A stretch of 64,000 nucleotides of DNA from Cadophora sp. MPI-SDFR-AT-0126 (lineage: Eukaryota > Ascomycota > Leotiomycetes > Helotiales > Ploettnerulaceae). This document shows, one piece after another, positions 10,965 through 23,192 of this stretch; within the stretch, counting starts at the first letter, position 1, and each line of letters opens with the position of its first letter. The notes below the pieces were generated by a model that did no database searches, was not told the DNA's origin, and was given only the letters and a program-made list of their open reading frames with translations. The stretch is taken from contig JAGMVK010000030.1 in NCBI GenBank assembly GCA_020747065.1, positions 1 to 64,000 on the forward strand. The letters run 5' to 3'. The position numbers were made by a program, and so were the translations under genes.

Positions 10965-11411
10965 TTGATTCCAGCTCCGGTTTTACTGCGTCTCTATCCG
11001 TCCTTAGTCCTAACTTTACCACCACTGATATTGTCAATGCGAAGGCATATTCGCGGCCCACCCTTCAAATCCATTCGACGCAACTTTCAGCCGCTTTATA
11101 GCATTTGCTTCAAGCCTCCTAGCCGTACCACGTCAGAATGGCGGGTGGGCCAAATTAATAGCGTATCAAGTGCTAGTGGTTCCGGCGTGCCGAGCAGCAA
11201 ATGTCACCGATGCCAGGTGGTTATCAGTACACAAGGAGCTGATGATATAGTCTTTAGTAAATCAGGTGATTCAGGCGCCATCGTTTTGGACTCGGATTTT
11301 GGCCCTTTTGGAATGGTACTAAAAGGGATATTTGGCGCAAGCCGTGCGGAGGTCACGTATGTCGGGCTCCTTGCTGACATTTTCTGCGATATCGAGGACA
11401 CGAACGGCTGA
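10965..11411 (+). pseudogene. Serine-peptidase-like C-terminal fragment
   Basis: The C-terminal half of this frame reads WRVGQINSV, then FSKSGDSGAIVLDSDFG, then EVTYVGLLADIFCDIE. GDSG is the trypsin-fold nucleophile motif (about residue 100 here), and the neighbouring segments fit fungal S1-like proteins in which GDSG is followed by GMLFGG- and YVTP-like blocks. No His or Asp half is in the same frame, and upstream frames are interrupted, so it is probably a broken gene. The gypsy element begins about 100 bases downstream. Confidence 0.45.
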
Positions 11412-11512
11412 AAACCGGGCAGCATTCAGACATGTATTTAGCGCTACAGCTTTGCTCTGGATACCGAATGGGCTTGAGTAGAGGGGTGGTAGATTGGCTA
11501 GCTGTGCCTGTC

Positions 11513-11698
11513 TGTAATAGTCCGTGCGCCTGCCTTGGCCATTTGTAATCGCGGGGTATATAATAGTAGCCTAGGAAGGAGTTATCTCCTTCTCTCCTTA
11601 GCAATTAGTTTCTATATAAATAGGAATCACTAGCTATTATCCAATTACTCTTCGACTATTATGTTTTATTTTACCTTAATGTGCTAGTGATTATTACA
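11513..11698 (+). repeat. Left LTR (186 bp)
   Basis: Starts TGTAATAG and ends ATTACA. It aligns without gaps to 18431-18616. By eye I count 24 differences, all transitions, in both directions. Confidence 0.92.
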
Positions 11699-12787
11699 TT
11701 CTAATTACTTTTTTCTTATCGTTAGTCTAAATAGTTCACGATAGTTCAGAGTAGCAAATCCTTATTAATAACCACTAGTAAGCGCCGTGATTGATCGAAT
11801 ACTTCCAAAACCTAGAGAACCGCTGAAAGTACACTAGATAATAGCTTTACTGTGATATAAGAGTAATTCCGAGCTCTTAAGGAATAGAACGACTTCCTTA
11901 ATCTTCTTATTATAGAAAATCACTGGATATTTAGTAACGATCTTTCTTATTATTCCCTAGAAGTTGTAGTAAGAGTAATACTCCTATAGACTTAAGAAAG
12001 CGACCTTCAACTAGCGCAGGAAGAGCTTAACAGGAATCACTAGCTTATAGCTATTAAACCGCGAGTCCCTTGCTTAGAGAAGGCTAGATATATACTATTC
12101 TTGGAATATAAAGGAAAGAGTTAAAAAGAACTTACGGAGTATTTACAGGTATATAACTGTGTTTTCAATTATAATTCTAAGGTATACGCTAATAATATAA
12201 TTAAGATTAAATAAGTAGTAATATTTCTTAAGAAAGAGCTAGTGAACACTTAGGAAAGATTTAGAAAATAAATTCTAGAGAAGCTTATAATAATAACTTA
12301 GGAAGACTATAAAAAGTTTCTAAAGAATCTTTAATTACTTCTTATCTTACGCTAAGTTATTAACTTAGAAGTTTATGAAAGAGTATAGTAAAGGCTTAAT
12401 TAATCTATCCGTGAGTTTATTAATTATTTAGAAGTGAAGAAAGAATAATTTGAGTCCTTTACGCTACGCTAATTATAGGATATCCTTTTTAATAAGATTT
12501 ACCCGGAGATTCGCTAGGAAATTGTTAAATTAGGATAAGTAGAGATATTTTAGATAAGAGAGGAAGTTATTTTAGCTATTATTCTTTGAGAGACGTATAT
12601 AATAAATAAAGGAAATAATAAAAGGCCTTGGGAGAATAATAATAAGAAAGGCAAGTCCTCTAGAAAACATTAGAGAAAGTTTAGTGAAAATCTTAATAAA
12701 TATTGATTAGTTTAAATAAGTAAATCAAACCTGAACTACCTTTTAATTTAAGATAAATCAAGTTATTAAGATAAGTTAAAGATCTAA

Positions 12788-12829
12788 TGCTTTGCTTATA
12801 AGAAGCTAGGGTACTTTACTAATAAATAC
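12788..12829 (+). pseudogene. Gag zinc knuckle, mutated
   Basis: The frame reads CFAYKKLGYFTNKY, with the spacing of a CX2CX4HX4C retroviral-type knuckle. Only the first Cys survives: the second Cys, the His and the last Cys are all Tyr. TGC to TAC and CAC to TAC are single G-to-A and C-to-T steps. Confidence 0.7.
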
Positions 12830-13617
12830 CTAAAGTTAAATACTAGTGGCTTAAGGGATAAACACTAGAGAAGACTATAACTTATAAAAGCCTCTATATC
12901 TCTTCTAGAATTTATAACTAAGTAAATGGAAATTAAATTAAAGATTCTAATAAATAGAGAATAGAGAATACTTATTACCTTAATCGATAACGGAGCTAAA
13001 AATAATTTTATATTAAGATTAATAACAAAAGAGTATAATCTATAACTTACTAGTAAAGATCTAAAAATATTTCAAACTCTTTTTAGAGTAAAAGGCGTTA
13101 TCTATAGTACTACTCTTATATAAGTAAAGATCATAGATATACTTAGATAAACTAAGCTAGATATACTCTAATTAAGAGTTATTGATATACTAGGAACTAA
13201 TTTAATTCTAGGCTAGTCCTAGCTAGAAGATATTAACTCGCAGATTAGTTTTAAGATAAAGTAATAGAGATTTCCTTATTAATTAAACGACCTATATGAT
13301 ATTAATATAATATATCCTAAAGCTTTTGCTAAACTTATGAATTAAAAAGAATCCCCTGTATATACTATGATACTAAACTTAAATATAATACGCTTACTAA
13401 ATATTAGCGATATACCTACTATTCCCTGATAATACTACAATTTTAAGAATGTATTCTCAGAAGAAAAAGGAAATAAGCTACCCTTACTTAAGAATTAATA
13501 ATATACTATTAACTTAGAGCTAAGTGTAAAGCTTTTATATTCCTTGATTTATAACCTTTTTAAGATAGAACTAGAGGTTCTTTAGGAATACCTTAAGTCT
13601 TCTGAAGTAAAGGACTA

Positions 13618-14120
13618 GATACGAAAAAGTAAGAGTCCCGTAGGCGCTTTAATTTTATTCGTACTAAAGAAGGATAGTAGTCTTCGATTATATATTAATT
13701 ATTAAGTACTAAATCAGGTTATTATTAAAGACTAATATCCCCTACTACTAATTAATAAAATACTGAATAGACTCCGGAAAGCAAAGATCTTCATAAGCTT
13801 AGACTTATAAAACGCTTACTACTGAATTAGGATTAGGGAAGGAGATAAATAAAAGACTGTATTTTATACACGTTATAAGTACTATAAATATCAAGTTATG
13901 CTATTTAGATTATTTAATGCACCGGCGATCTTTTAGGCGTATATTAATAATTTCCTAGTAGGACTTATAGATGTTATCTGCGTTATTTACTTTAATAATA
14001 TTTTAGTCTACTTAACTAATCTATCTAAGTATAAGGACTATATTCGCTAGGTTTTAGCCAGACTTTAATAAACTAACCTCTTTATTAAGCTATTAAAGTG
14101 CTCTTTTAGTACTTAGAGTA
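13618..14120 (+). pseudogene. Gypsy reverse transcriptase remnant
   Basis: In one frame, with stops at expected Trp/Gln/Arg codons, the reading gives SKSPVGALILFVLKKD, then YPLLLINKIL, IFISLDL, YQVMLFRLFNAP and VIYFNNILVY. The last is the catalytic YxDDxLVY box with both aspartates replaced by Asn (13994-13999). This identifies the Ty3/gypsy family and shows the enzyme is inactive. Confidence 0.88.
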
Positions 14121-15619
14121 TAGAGTTCCTAGGGTATATAGTATCCTTAAAGGGAGTATTAATAGAGTAGAACTAAATCGATATAATTAAGGAATAGCTA
14201 GTATTTGTAAGCGTTAGAGATGTTTAAGTCTTTATTAGGTTTATTAACTTCTACTAGCGCTTTATTATAAACTTCTTAGCGATTACCTAGCTTTTAATAA
14301 GCTTAATAAGGGGTAATAAGAAAGGAGAATCTTGTCCTACTTTTTAGTAGTAAGATACTAAGTAAGAGGTGTTTAATATATTAAAAAGTATATTTATATT
14401 TACTCCTTTCCTTAGGTATTTTAATTTAAATAAGCTAAAAAGAGTTAAAATAAATACTTTGGGATTTATAATCGCTGGAATCCTCTTACAGCTAAGTAAG
14501 TAGTTAGTAAAAGATAGAGAAAAAACTAACTAGTACCCTATTATATTCTTTAGTAAAAAGCTAGAGCCTATAGAATTAAACTATGAGGTTTATAATTAAG
14601 AACTCCTTACGATTATTAAGTGCTTTGTATATTAGAGATATTACTTTAAAAATAGTATTACCCCTATTGAAGTCCTAATAAATTATAATAACCTTCGCTA
14701 TTTTATAAGTATAATAGTATTAAGTTAATAATAAGTTAGATAGGCGCTAGAATTATTAAAGTATAACTTTATATTAAGTTATAGATAAGGGAAAAAGAAT
14801 CTTGTAAATAAATCCTTATATAGACCTAACTATAAGTCGGCGCAAGATAAGAGGAATATTATACTTTCAACTTTATAGAATAAGTTGTAAAGTATAATAA
14901 AGAATAAGTTAATCTATATTCTAGTAAAGATCGGCGAGATAATCAAGAGCCTTTAGTAAGAAAATAGTAATATATTATACTAAATAATTCAAATTCCTTA
15001 ACCTACTAATAATACTACCTTATTAGAAATATCAATTAAGGCTATAAAAGTAACCTCTACGCCTAACTAGTAATATATACTTATAAAGCTTAAAAGTTCT
15101 TAGAACTTATTTAAAGGCCTAGACAGCTTTATATATAATACCAGAAAGAGGCTAAACGCTAGCTAGCGTAATTATAAATATACTATACCACGGTTTTTTA
15201 TAGCGAAAGTTATAAAGACTAAAATAGTAAACTCTAAATCGAGCTTACTCCTCTTACTACTTATAGAACTGCAGAGAAGGGATACCTTAGTTATTAAAAA
15301 GTATTCTTAATTATAAGAAGCTAAGGATATAGATTAGAGTATTAATAGTAGTAGGCTATTAAGATACTAGCGAATAGCTTATATTCCTTAGGATAATACT
15401 ATTCGTAGTAAAATCATAAAAACTTATTATAATAATCTAATTATAGGCTATTTTAGTTATAAGAAAACACTAAAGCTAGTCTAGTAAAAGTACTTTTAGT
15501 TAAGTATATTAAAAGATATAAAAGAGTATATTTAAACTTATGATATTTATTAAAGAATAAAGGTAAAATGAATAAGAAAAATTGGCAAAATAGAAGCACT
15601 AAGTTAACTAAGTAAACTA

Positions 15620-16130
15620 TTTAAATCCATAATTATAAATTTTATTACAGATTTAGTACTTTATAAAGGTAATACTATAAGTAAAGTCGCTAATAGTTTG
15701 CTAGTAATTATTAATAGATATACTAAAGAAGCAGAATATATTCCTTACTTAAAAACTATTAATACTCCTCTTTTAGTACGACTTTTTATAAACTATTAGT
15801 TTAAAGACTATAGATTACTAGTAATAATTATTACAAATAGAGGTTTAGTATTTACCTTGAAATTCTGGGAAGAGCTTTACTTCTATCTTTAAATAATAAG
15901 AGGCCTCTTAATAGTATTTTATCTATAAATAAATAAATAGATAAAATAATAAAATCAAGTCCTTAAGAGATAGCTTCAATATTTCGTTTATTATTTATAA
16001 GATAATTAAGTAGATTTACTACTTTTAGTAAAGTTTACTTATATAAATACCTGTTATAAAGCTATTAGAATAAGCTTAAATAAGGCAAGATATAGTATAA
16101 TACTAGAAACTTGCTAAAGTATTAAGGATA
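15620..16130 (+). pseudogene. Gypsy integrase remnant
   Basis: The frame reads FIIINFITDLVLYK, VANSLLVIINRYTKEAEYI, FKDYRLLVIIITNRGLVF, then ARYSIILET. These match gypsy integrase cores where the usual residues are DFITDL and TDRGxxF. Both catalytic aspartates are Asn here (15638-15640 and 15836-15838). Confidence 0.85.
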
Positions 16131-17599
16131 ATCTTATAAGAGAGGAAATCCTAATTACTAAAGAGTAAGCAAAGGAAATTATTAAGAAACACTAAAAGCT
16201 AGAAACTAGCTAGCGAAAGACTAAAAAAACATAGGCAAAGTAGTATAATAAAAACTATCACTTTATTAAGTTTGAGGTTAATTAATAAGTACTGCTTTTA
16301 GTAAAGAATATCAAGATAGTGTACTCGAATAAAAAGCTAGACTACTAATTTCTAGGACTATTTAAGATTACTAAGAGGATTAGAAAGTAAGCCTACAGGT
16401 TAGAGCTATCTTTAAAGTATAATAAACTACATAATATCTTCTATATCTCGCTACTAGAGCTATACCAGTAAAGGCCTAGCAAATCCCCTGATATTATTTA
16501 ACTAGACCTCGTTAATAGAGAAGAATAATAAGTAATTAATACTCTTCTAGACTAATAAGTAATTAGAGAAAAGAAGTAATACCTTATATAATAAAAGGGG
16601 TTTAGGCTAGCTTATAATTCTTAGTAGCTAAGAGAGAACTTAATAAGCTTCTAAAACAAAATTAAAGTCTTGAAAAAATAAAACACTAATAAGAGAGCGG
16701 CGAAGCGTCGGCGAAAATAACTACAATATATTATTACTCTCTAAGGGAGTCTAGCTTCAGGTAACTAGATTACCTTTAGCTAATTACTGAAGAACCTCTA
16801 ATAATATTATTACCTTTCTGCTTTTACTTATAAGGTTTTGCAATTTTAAAGATATAAGTAGATATTATAGTAAAGATAATAGGGCCTAAAAGAAAAAGGG
16901 ATTATATATTATTTAGATTATATATCTACGTCTATCTAGAACCCCTTGCCGGCTATACGCTAGTATTTTAATAGTAGCTTACCTACTAAGTGAAAATTTT
17001 AATAATAATGCTATAAAAAATAAAGATGCAATTACCTTATTAGATAAATCCTAGTATATCATAGGAAAGTAGCTAGTTACTCCTTATTAACTAGAGTAAA
17101 TAAGTAAACCTCTCTATTAATATCTCTATTAGTACCTTTATTATCACTATTCTTAAAAACAGCTACACTAGTACTCTCGCTAGCGGACTCAGGGACCTAT
17201 GTAGCAAAGGCTTAATCACAGATACTATAAAAGTCCTTACTGGAGGTTAGTAGGAAACTTACTAGCGAATATCTAAAGATAAACTACTTATATTTCAGAG
17301 ATCTAATACCTTAGTAATTAACTCTCTATTACTATTAATAAGCTTTATTAATCCTGATTTAAGGGTAGCCTTTAGCTAGAGAATCGCCTGCGTAACGCTA
17401 ATAGTAAGCTCTTTAGTTAAGTAGATTATAAGCTTCTAGGGAGATTTTTATGCCTCCTTATTAGTAACTTTCTTAGAATAAGTACTAATACGCTTCGCTA
17501 AATCAAAGGTAGCTTAACTTCTATTTAAATCATCTTAGCTAAAGGTACCCTCGTTAAACTGAGAGGTAACCTAGAGAAGGTCCTGTAAAGAAAGAAGAA

Positions 17600-18140
17600 G
17601 ATACTTAGGAACCTCACTGGATATTAGCTTAAATATCACTAAAAAGGCCCTTTTTCTAACTTACTTATTCATATATCCTTCCCTTTCTATAATAGTCTAT
17701 ATACTTATTAATAATTAAATTAGGTTTATCCAAGTAAATAAGATTAAGGAACTAAGTGACCTCGCTAGCGCATCGCAGGTAAATTCTCTTCTAATAGCTG
17801 GCTTTATTAATCTCGGATTATTCGTTTAACTTAATTCTAGTATCCTTTGCACTGCCTAAGAGGGTTTATTAAAACTTAAGAGCCCTACTATTAATCTCCT
17901 CCTAATACTTAATATCCTTATTATTAATTATAATCGCTGCCTTTTTCTTTCCCTTTCTAGTAGGTCACTAGTATTTAGTAGGGGTTTCGTTAGTGTTACT
18001 TGTATCTATAACCTTCTTCTTACATTTAGTTGCAGCTTTAGGGGAATTAGTGGTTTTCAAGCTAAATACTTTTTTAGGGCCGGATACCTACTTTACACTA
18101 AATACTTATAAATCGCTAGCTATTACCTATTAGTATATCC
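17600..18140 (-). pseudogene. Antisense open-frame remnant in the retroelement
   Basis: Reading the minus strand in the 3' region gives a frame with coding-like runs, such as VSGPKKVFSLKTTNSPKAA and KCKKKVIDTSNTNETPT, then AKDTRIKLNE and FLNLIYLDKPNLII. Many stops fall where Gln or Trp would fit. It is Lys-rich at its start. I recognise no domain. It may be an extra antisense ORF carried by this element family. Confidence 0.4.
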
Positions 18141-18430
18141 CTAGATTAGTAAGAAAGCTTCACGTATATACTATAATTATTATTATTATTATTTATAAAA
18201 AGTTAAAAAGAAGAGAAGGAAGATTATATAATCGTGGAGGAAAAGCCTTACTCCCTAATAGCTGATTACTATATAAACTAATGACTAATCGTGCTCCTCT
18301 AATTCATTCTATCTTAATTCAGATAAGAAATTAAAAATAAATTTCGCTAGTAAAGTGTTAGTAAAACACTAGCTAATTCTAAAATTTATATCCTTACTTC
18401 TAGGACAGAAGTATATAAAAAAGGAGATAT

Positions 18431-18616
18431 TATAATAGTCCGTGCGCCTACCTTAGCTATTTATAATCGCGGAGTATATAATAGCAACCTAGAAAGGAGT
18501 TATCTCCTTCTCTCCTTAGTAATTAGTTTCTGTATAAACGGGAATCACTAGCTATTATCTAGCTACTCTCCGACTATTATGTTCTATTTCACCTCAACGT
18601 GCTAGTAATCATTATA
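18431..18616 (+). repeat. Right LTR (186 bp)
   Basis: Starts TATAATAG and ends ATTATA, the RIP-altered forms of TG and CA termini. It is followed directly by CTGTC. Confidence 0.92.
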
Positions 18617-19049
18617 CTGTCTTCTTCTGCTTATTCTGTTCCTTTTCAGGTTTCTCTTAGCGGATACATGAACAATCTCGACACTACAAGCGATATTTAT
18701 CTTGTGCTTGCTTTTAAGCAATCAGCACTTACTATATCACATCTCTTTGTCTATAAAGAGATACCTTTGACTGGCCTTCATTGCTTGCGAGAAGGGTACA
18801 AGGTTGATAGCGGATTGACAATAGCAAACACCATTTGGATGGATGGTATAACACTCAGTTGAGGAATGATAGGCTTTCTCTTGGTTAGATAGCATGGAGA
18901 TCAAGGGGTTTTCTTGAAGAAGACTCTTAGGTGTACAAGCGATCTTCTCTAATACCACAATACAGCGTTATTTTTCTATCTAATACTATACTTTCGAAAA
19001 CAAAGTAGTCAGTGTCCTTAGTAGTATTCCTCATATCTTTACATACCTT

Positions 19050-19450
19050 CGTGGACAAGACTCTTCTTCACCTGGAGAGCGCCCCCATCGCGATAGATAT
19101 TCCTGAAGGCCTGTGGAATCACACGTTTGCTGCTCTATCCCCGATGCTCACTGTTGAGTGATTCACATTAGATACTGAAATCCGGAATTAGTGGTACCAT
19201 GCAGAATCGCTTTTTGTCACTCGTGTCCAGTGGATATGCATCCATAAGATTGCTTCAAACAGGTGTCTTGTTTTCTTTGTATGAATCTGGACATTCACAT
19301 GGACCCGCTTGCACAACGCTTGATCGCTGTATCGATGTCATTTTGTATCGTTGGAGACGGCAAGTAGTACACATCGTCCGATCGAGACATCGTTCGGGCA
19401 AGGATCGAACATGGGTAGAATAAGATCAAGCCGTATAGCCGTTGCAACAC
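19050..19450 (+). pseudogene. Possible fungal transcription-factor domain fragment
   Basis: The frame 19199-19423 reads SGYASIRLLQTGVLFSLYE, resembling the helix in the fungal-specific transcription-factor domain of Zn2Cys6 regulators (YPSIRLIQVGxLLALYE). Flanking frames hold no zinc cluster and stops are frequent. It is at most a remnant. The rest of 18617-20298 shows no supportable gene; 19859-20122 is an 87-codon frame of unknown nature. Confidence 0.3.
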
Positions 19451-20298
19451 ATTCTTCTGATCGAAACGAAGGTCAAAAGGATCTAGTTGCCGAATACTAC
19501 CCCCAAAGCAAGATTGAGTTTTATAGTGATCCAAACAACACTTGAAAAGGAAAGCTCTATTGGTTCATCTCATCTCAGTTCAAAATATGTCTCTCTAATA
19601 TTAAAATAAGCTGACATTGTCGACCGTTCAAGCTAACAAAGAGAATGTGTTTCCGAAGGTCTTGTGATAAAGACGATCAAGCTTCCCCAGACCGGAGAAG
19701 CTTAATCGTAAATGTCAGCCGGCTATCCACCAGCCTAAGGTCACAAGGGGACCCCACACGTAGCGCCTTCGGAAGATCCTCGGTTCATTCTCATGTGGGG
19801 CCACGCTAAGGCTGCAACCTTAAATCTGTGACTCCGCACTGGGAATATTAGTAATCACATGGGCACCAAACTTTATATCAAATGTTCACACTCTTTCCAA
19901 GTCTTTCGTCCAAAGATCAAGTTTTCTCGTTCATTTATGACTAGTCGTAGCGTTGCTGATACCGAAGTTGAAGTTGGCGGTCCTCTTTCTGAGTTTTCTA
20001 CTTGTTGGTACCTTATCCCGACCTCATCCCGCCCTCTGAGAAAGCCAAAATGGATCTTGTCCCGGGGTAAAACTTTTTACAGCTACCATCAGGGTTCCAA
20101 GCAACCAGATATCAGCTCGTGATGCGTAATGTACCAGGGAATTCTCAAGGGTATAATCCAATCAAGTTCACGAAATCGGCCCGTGAAACTTCTTGTAAAC
20201 GTTGTATATGTAGTGGACAGGGAGCCTTGCCCAATTCTAAAGTTTTTCTGGCGAAAAAATGAGGTTACTTCGTACCGAGAGAAATAATCTGAGGTTTA

Positions 20299-20820
20299 AT
20301 GTCTGTGCTAGATGGCCCAATTGCTACTGATCCGAGAAGGAAAAGGATAAAGCGGACTGGTCAATTAGTCAACACCCCTTGTAGAGTGGAATCTATCTAT
20401 AAACCGGAGACCGCAACCCGTGACTGGATTCTGCGTCAATGCTCGAGAGCTTCAGAGCGTCATAGCCACCCCGCAACTCGATCGATTCTGTACGAATCAA
20501 TAACGATGCCTTTCACACCACCCCGATACTATACGATTTACAATACTCACTTGCAATCGATGCGATCGCAATATCAAGAGCAAGTCAAGTCGACACTCAC
20601 GGATCGAAAGACTGGCCTCTGCCTTCCCTGTAAACGAGTCCGCCCTGTCTCGGATTTCCCTGTCGATCGATTGAATCAACGTATGAGTACATATACCCCG
20701 TGCCAGAGTCGACGATAAGATTATTACCGCACGAAGAAAGGAATACCTCTCTTCCCCGAGGGCTGCGCACGACAATTTAAACGTGCTCAGCGGTCCGTCG
20801 ATCGAGCCCTACGGAATTGA
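20299..20820 (+). pseudogene. Cys-rich unknown ORF with RIP-type stops
   Basis: A 139-codon frame from ATG at 20299 ends with CLPCKRVRPVSDFP and TPCQSRR, a possible CxxC...C zinc-ribbon-like stretch. The same frame continues past TAA at 20716 with DYYRTKKGIPLFPEGCARQF and RALRN before TGA, where Gln and Trp would fit. It therefore looks like a longer gene truncated by C-to-T type changes. No family is recognised. Downstream, 20841-21715 holds no gene I can support. Confidence 0.35.
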
Positions 20821-21715
20821 TTGCGCCTTGAACTACAGAAGCAACGCTAGTCGAAGGAAGCCACGGGAGAGCTAGGAGGACTTAGAGAGGCCACAAGAGA
20901 TCCGTACAAGGGTTAGAAAGCTCCGGGAGGTTTCACATGCTCTACGGAACCGCAAACATGTAAGGAGGGCACGCAGAAGAGCTAGTAAAGTTAATTCAAA
21001 TGAGTCATTGGAATTAAGGATAAATAAGTTTATCTCTCTGGATAGGCGCCACGGACCAACTCCAATGCCGCTTCGTGTACTTGGCTCGCTCCTAGCACCA
21101 CAGCTCGACGTTGATCATGCTACGTCGCCAAGCTACGGGCGCATGTTTCACAGCAATATGCCGGGAGTTTTATTTCCACGTTCTGCGGTGAGCCAAATAA
21201 CACGAACAATCCGTGGGCTCATGTGAGTGACAGAGCGTCTTGAAGCACCGGGCACGGGCGTTTTCGACAGCCCAGAGACTGCTCGCAGTTCCGATGGGTG
21301 GCACGACCACTTCCCCAAGACGGGCGCTGCGCTTGCAGCTTGCGGATTCGACTCCGTACATCTTCATACCCCTTCTTCACGCCTCTTGAGCGAGCCAAGA
21401 CCGATGTTACGTTTACGTGCCACCTACGTGCACGAATTGATCCTGTTTCTCACGTGACAATGAATGGGGTCGCACTGCAACCCAAAGCGGTATTAGACGT
21501 CGCTGTTTCACCGCCCTTTGAAACCCCACTTCTCAAGGTTTCGATGACTCATAAGTGTTTCCATAGCCAAGGCACATCATCCAAAGAGGCCAGGGCCCTG
21601 CGGAAGAAGCCTTTCTACGACGTATATAACATGGGACAGTCATTCGCAGGTCTTATTGATGGCCCAGAGCCGACTTATCCAGCTCTTCATAAAGCCGAGA
21701 GTCAGACCTGCAACA

Positions 21716-23192
21716 ATGGCCTCTTTCAATCAAAGCTCGACGTCCCTTCGCGCTCGATTTGAACAAGAAAAGCGGCCCCTCCCAAAGTTTACCGTCGGGG
21801 CAATCAATCGGGACAGTATGTCAAAAGCAAATTCCTTATAATCTTCTGTTTTTCCTCTTTGTTAATCTTACGCGATCCAGGCTCCTTCCGGTATGCTGAA
21901 GCTTTCGGAGAAGAAGTTGGCAAACCTGCCGGCACTGATGCTGTGTATTGGATCGCCTCGGCCACCAAGCTTGTTACTACTATTGCTGTCCTGCAGTGCA
22001 TTGAGAAGGGACAATTAAGTTTGAATAATGATATTTCCGATGTGCTTTTAGAGTTCAAGGATCCAAAGATCTTGACAGGCTTTGATGAAAAGAATGAAGC
22101 CATCTTTAAGCCCTCCCCGAAGCCTGTTACCCTTCGGCAAGTCACGCTCTGGTTCAGTTATAATAAACGATGCCGAATTTTTCTAACACGCGATGGTATT
22201 TAGAAGCTTGTTGACACACTCCAGCGGCCTGTCATATGTATTCATGCATCCGCTGCTGACTCGCTACCAAGAGTTGAAGAAAACACCAACTGTTGCCAAT
22301 CGAACTATCGTGAGTTGACTTTCTTTACTCATTAAGATGATCACTTACGGAAAGCTGTAGGCGGAGAAGTTCCCCCACCAGTTTCTTGTGTTCGAACCCG
22401 GTTCGCAATGGACGTATTCCCCTGGTGTTGACTGGGCTGGGCTCGCTGTAGGTTCGGAAATATCCAATCTAATTACGCATTGACTGATTCGTATTGCGAA
22501 TTGTAAAGGTCGAGCGAGTGACGTCCATGAAGCTTGGCGAATATATGCAACGCTATGTGTTTGACGTTGTTTCTGCGAAGGATAGTACCTTCCATCCAGA
22601 ACTGCGAGAAGATTTGCAAACTCGAAAAGCCAGAAACTGGGAAAGACAGGGCCAGAGCCTGAAAGAGCAACCGAAGCCTGTTTACGCAGAGAATACTTTG
22701 GACGATTTTGGAGGGGGTGGTCTATTCACAACTGTTGATGATCTGCTCAAGATCTATCAAGGAGTCCTGAACGGGAAGCTACTGCGGCCCGAGACTGCTA
22801 AGCAGATGTTCCGTCCTCAGCTGAAGGAGAAAATCAAAGGCCTCAATAATCCAGAGGAGTACGATGTGGCGTCCCGCAACGCCATCTGGAATACAGTCCC
22901 AAATGATATCCCTGTCAACTTTGGGCTCGGAGGTCTGTTGAATACAGCTCCAGTACTGAAACGACGTGGGGCAAACACGATTACCTGGTCAGGTCATCCG
23001 AATTGCTATTGGGTAGGTCCATTTCCTAGTGAGCGTGAACTCCAGCTTACGATTTTAACACAGTGGATCGACTTTAACAATGGTGTCGCCGGTGTATACC
23101 TTTCTCAGCTGTTACCCACCGGAGACGAGAAGGCTGTCGAGGTCGTGACTGAATTTGAGGAATTTGTGTACTCGAGCTTGGATAAGTCTTGA
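21716..23192 (+). CDS. Beta-lactamase-family esterase/transesterase
   Basis: A 409-residue protein in five exons: 21716-21815, 21881-22136, 22207-22309, 22361-22447, 22509-23192. Exon phases all agree. It has the serine beta-lactamase/penicillin-binding fold: SATK (S60-K63, the SxxK nucleophile motif), VTLRLLTHSSGLSY after the second splice, EPGSQWTYSP, GGGGLFTT and WSGHPNCYWVGPF near the end. Length and motifs match the fungal class C-like family that includes the acyltransferase LovD and many esterases; the substrate is unknown. There is no signal peptide, so it is probably cytosolic. Intron 2 (22137-22206) uses a GC donor (GCAAGT), required to join R to LLTH in frame. MAS at 21716 was preferred over an in-frame upstream ATG at 21656. 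Nearest neighbours are debris and repeats. Confidence 0.88.

Larger units (their letters stand above)
11513..18616 (+). mobile_element. Ty3/gypsy LTR retrotransposon, RIP-inactivated
   Basis: A complete 7.1-kb element bounded by 186-bp LTRs and a perfect 5-bp target duplication CTGTC (11508-11512 and 18617-18621). Plus-strand order is gag with zinc knuckle (about 12788-12829), protease region (~12.9 kb), reverse transcriptase (~13.6-14.1 kb), RNase H, integrase (~15.6-16.1 kb) and a C-terminal segment ending in an LELSLKYNKLHN-like block (~16.4 kb). RT-integrase order and sequence mark it as Ty3/gypsy. A purine-rich AAAAAAGGAGATA precedes the right LTR. Stops occur every few dozen codons and catalytic aspartates have become asparagine. 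About 1.7 kb between pol and the right LTR is extra sequence. Confidence 0.92.

Noticed and set aside
22380..22420. GTTCGAACCCGG resembling a tRNA T-loop
   Set aside because: It lies inside exon 4 of the beta-lactamase-family gene and encodes its conserved FEPGSQW block; no cloverleaf surrounds it.
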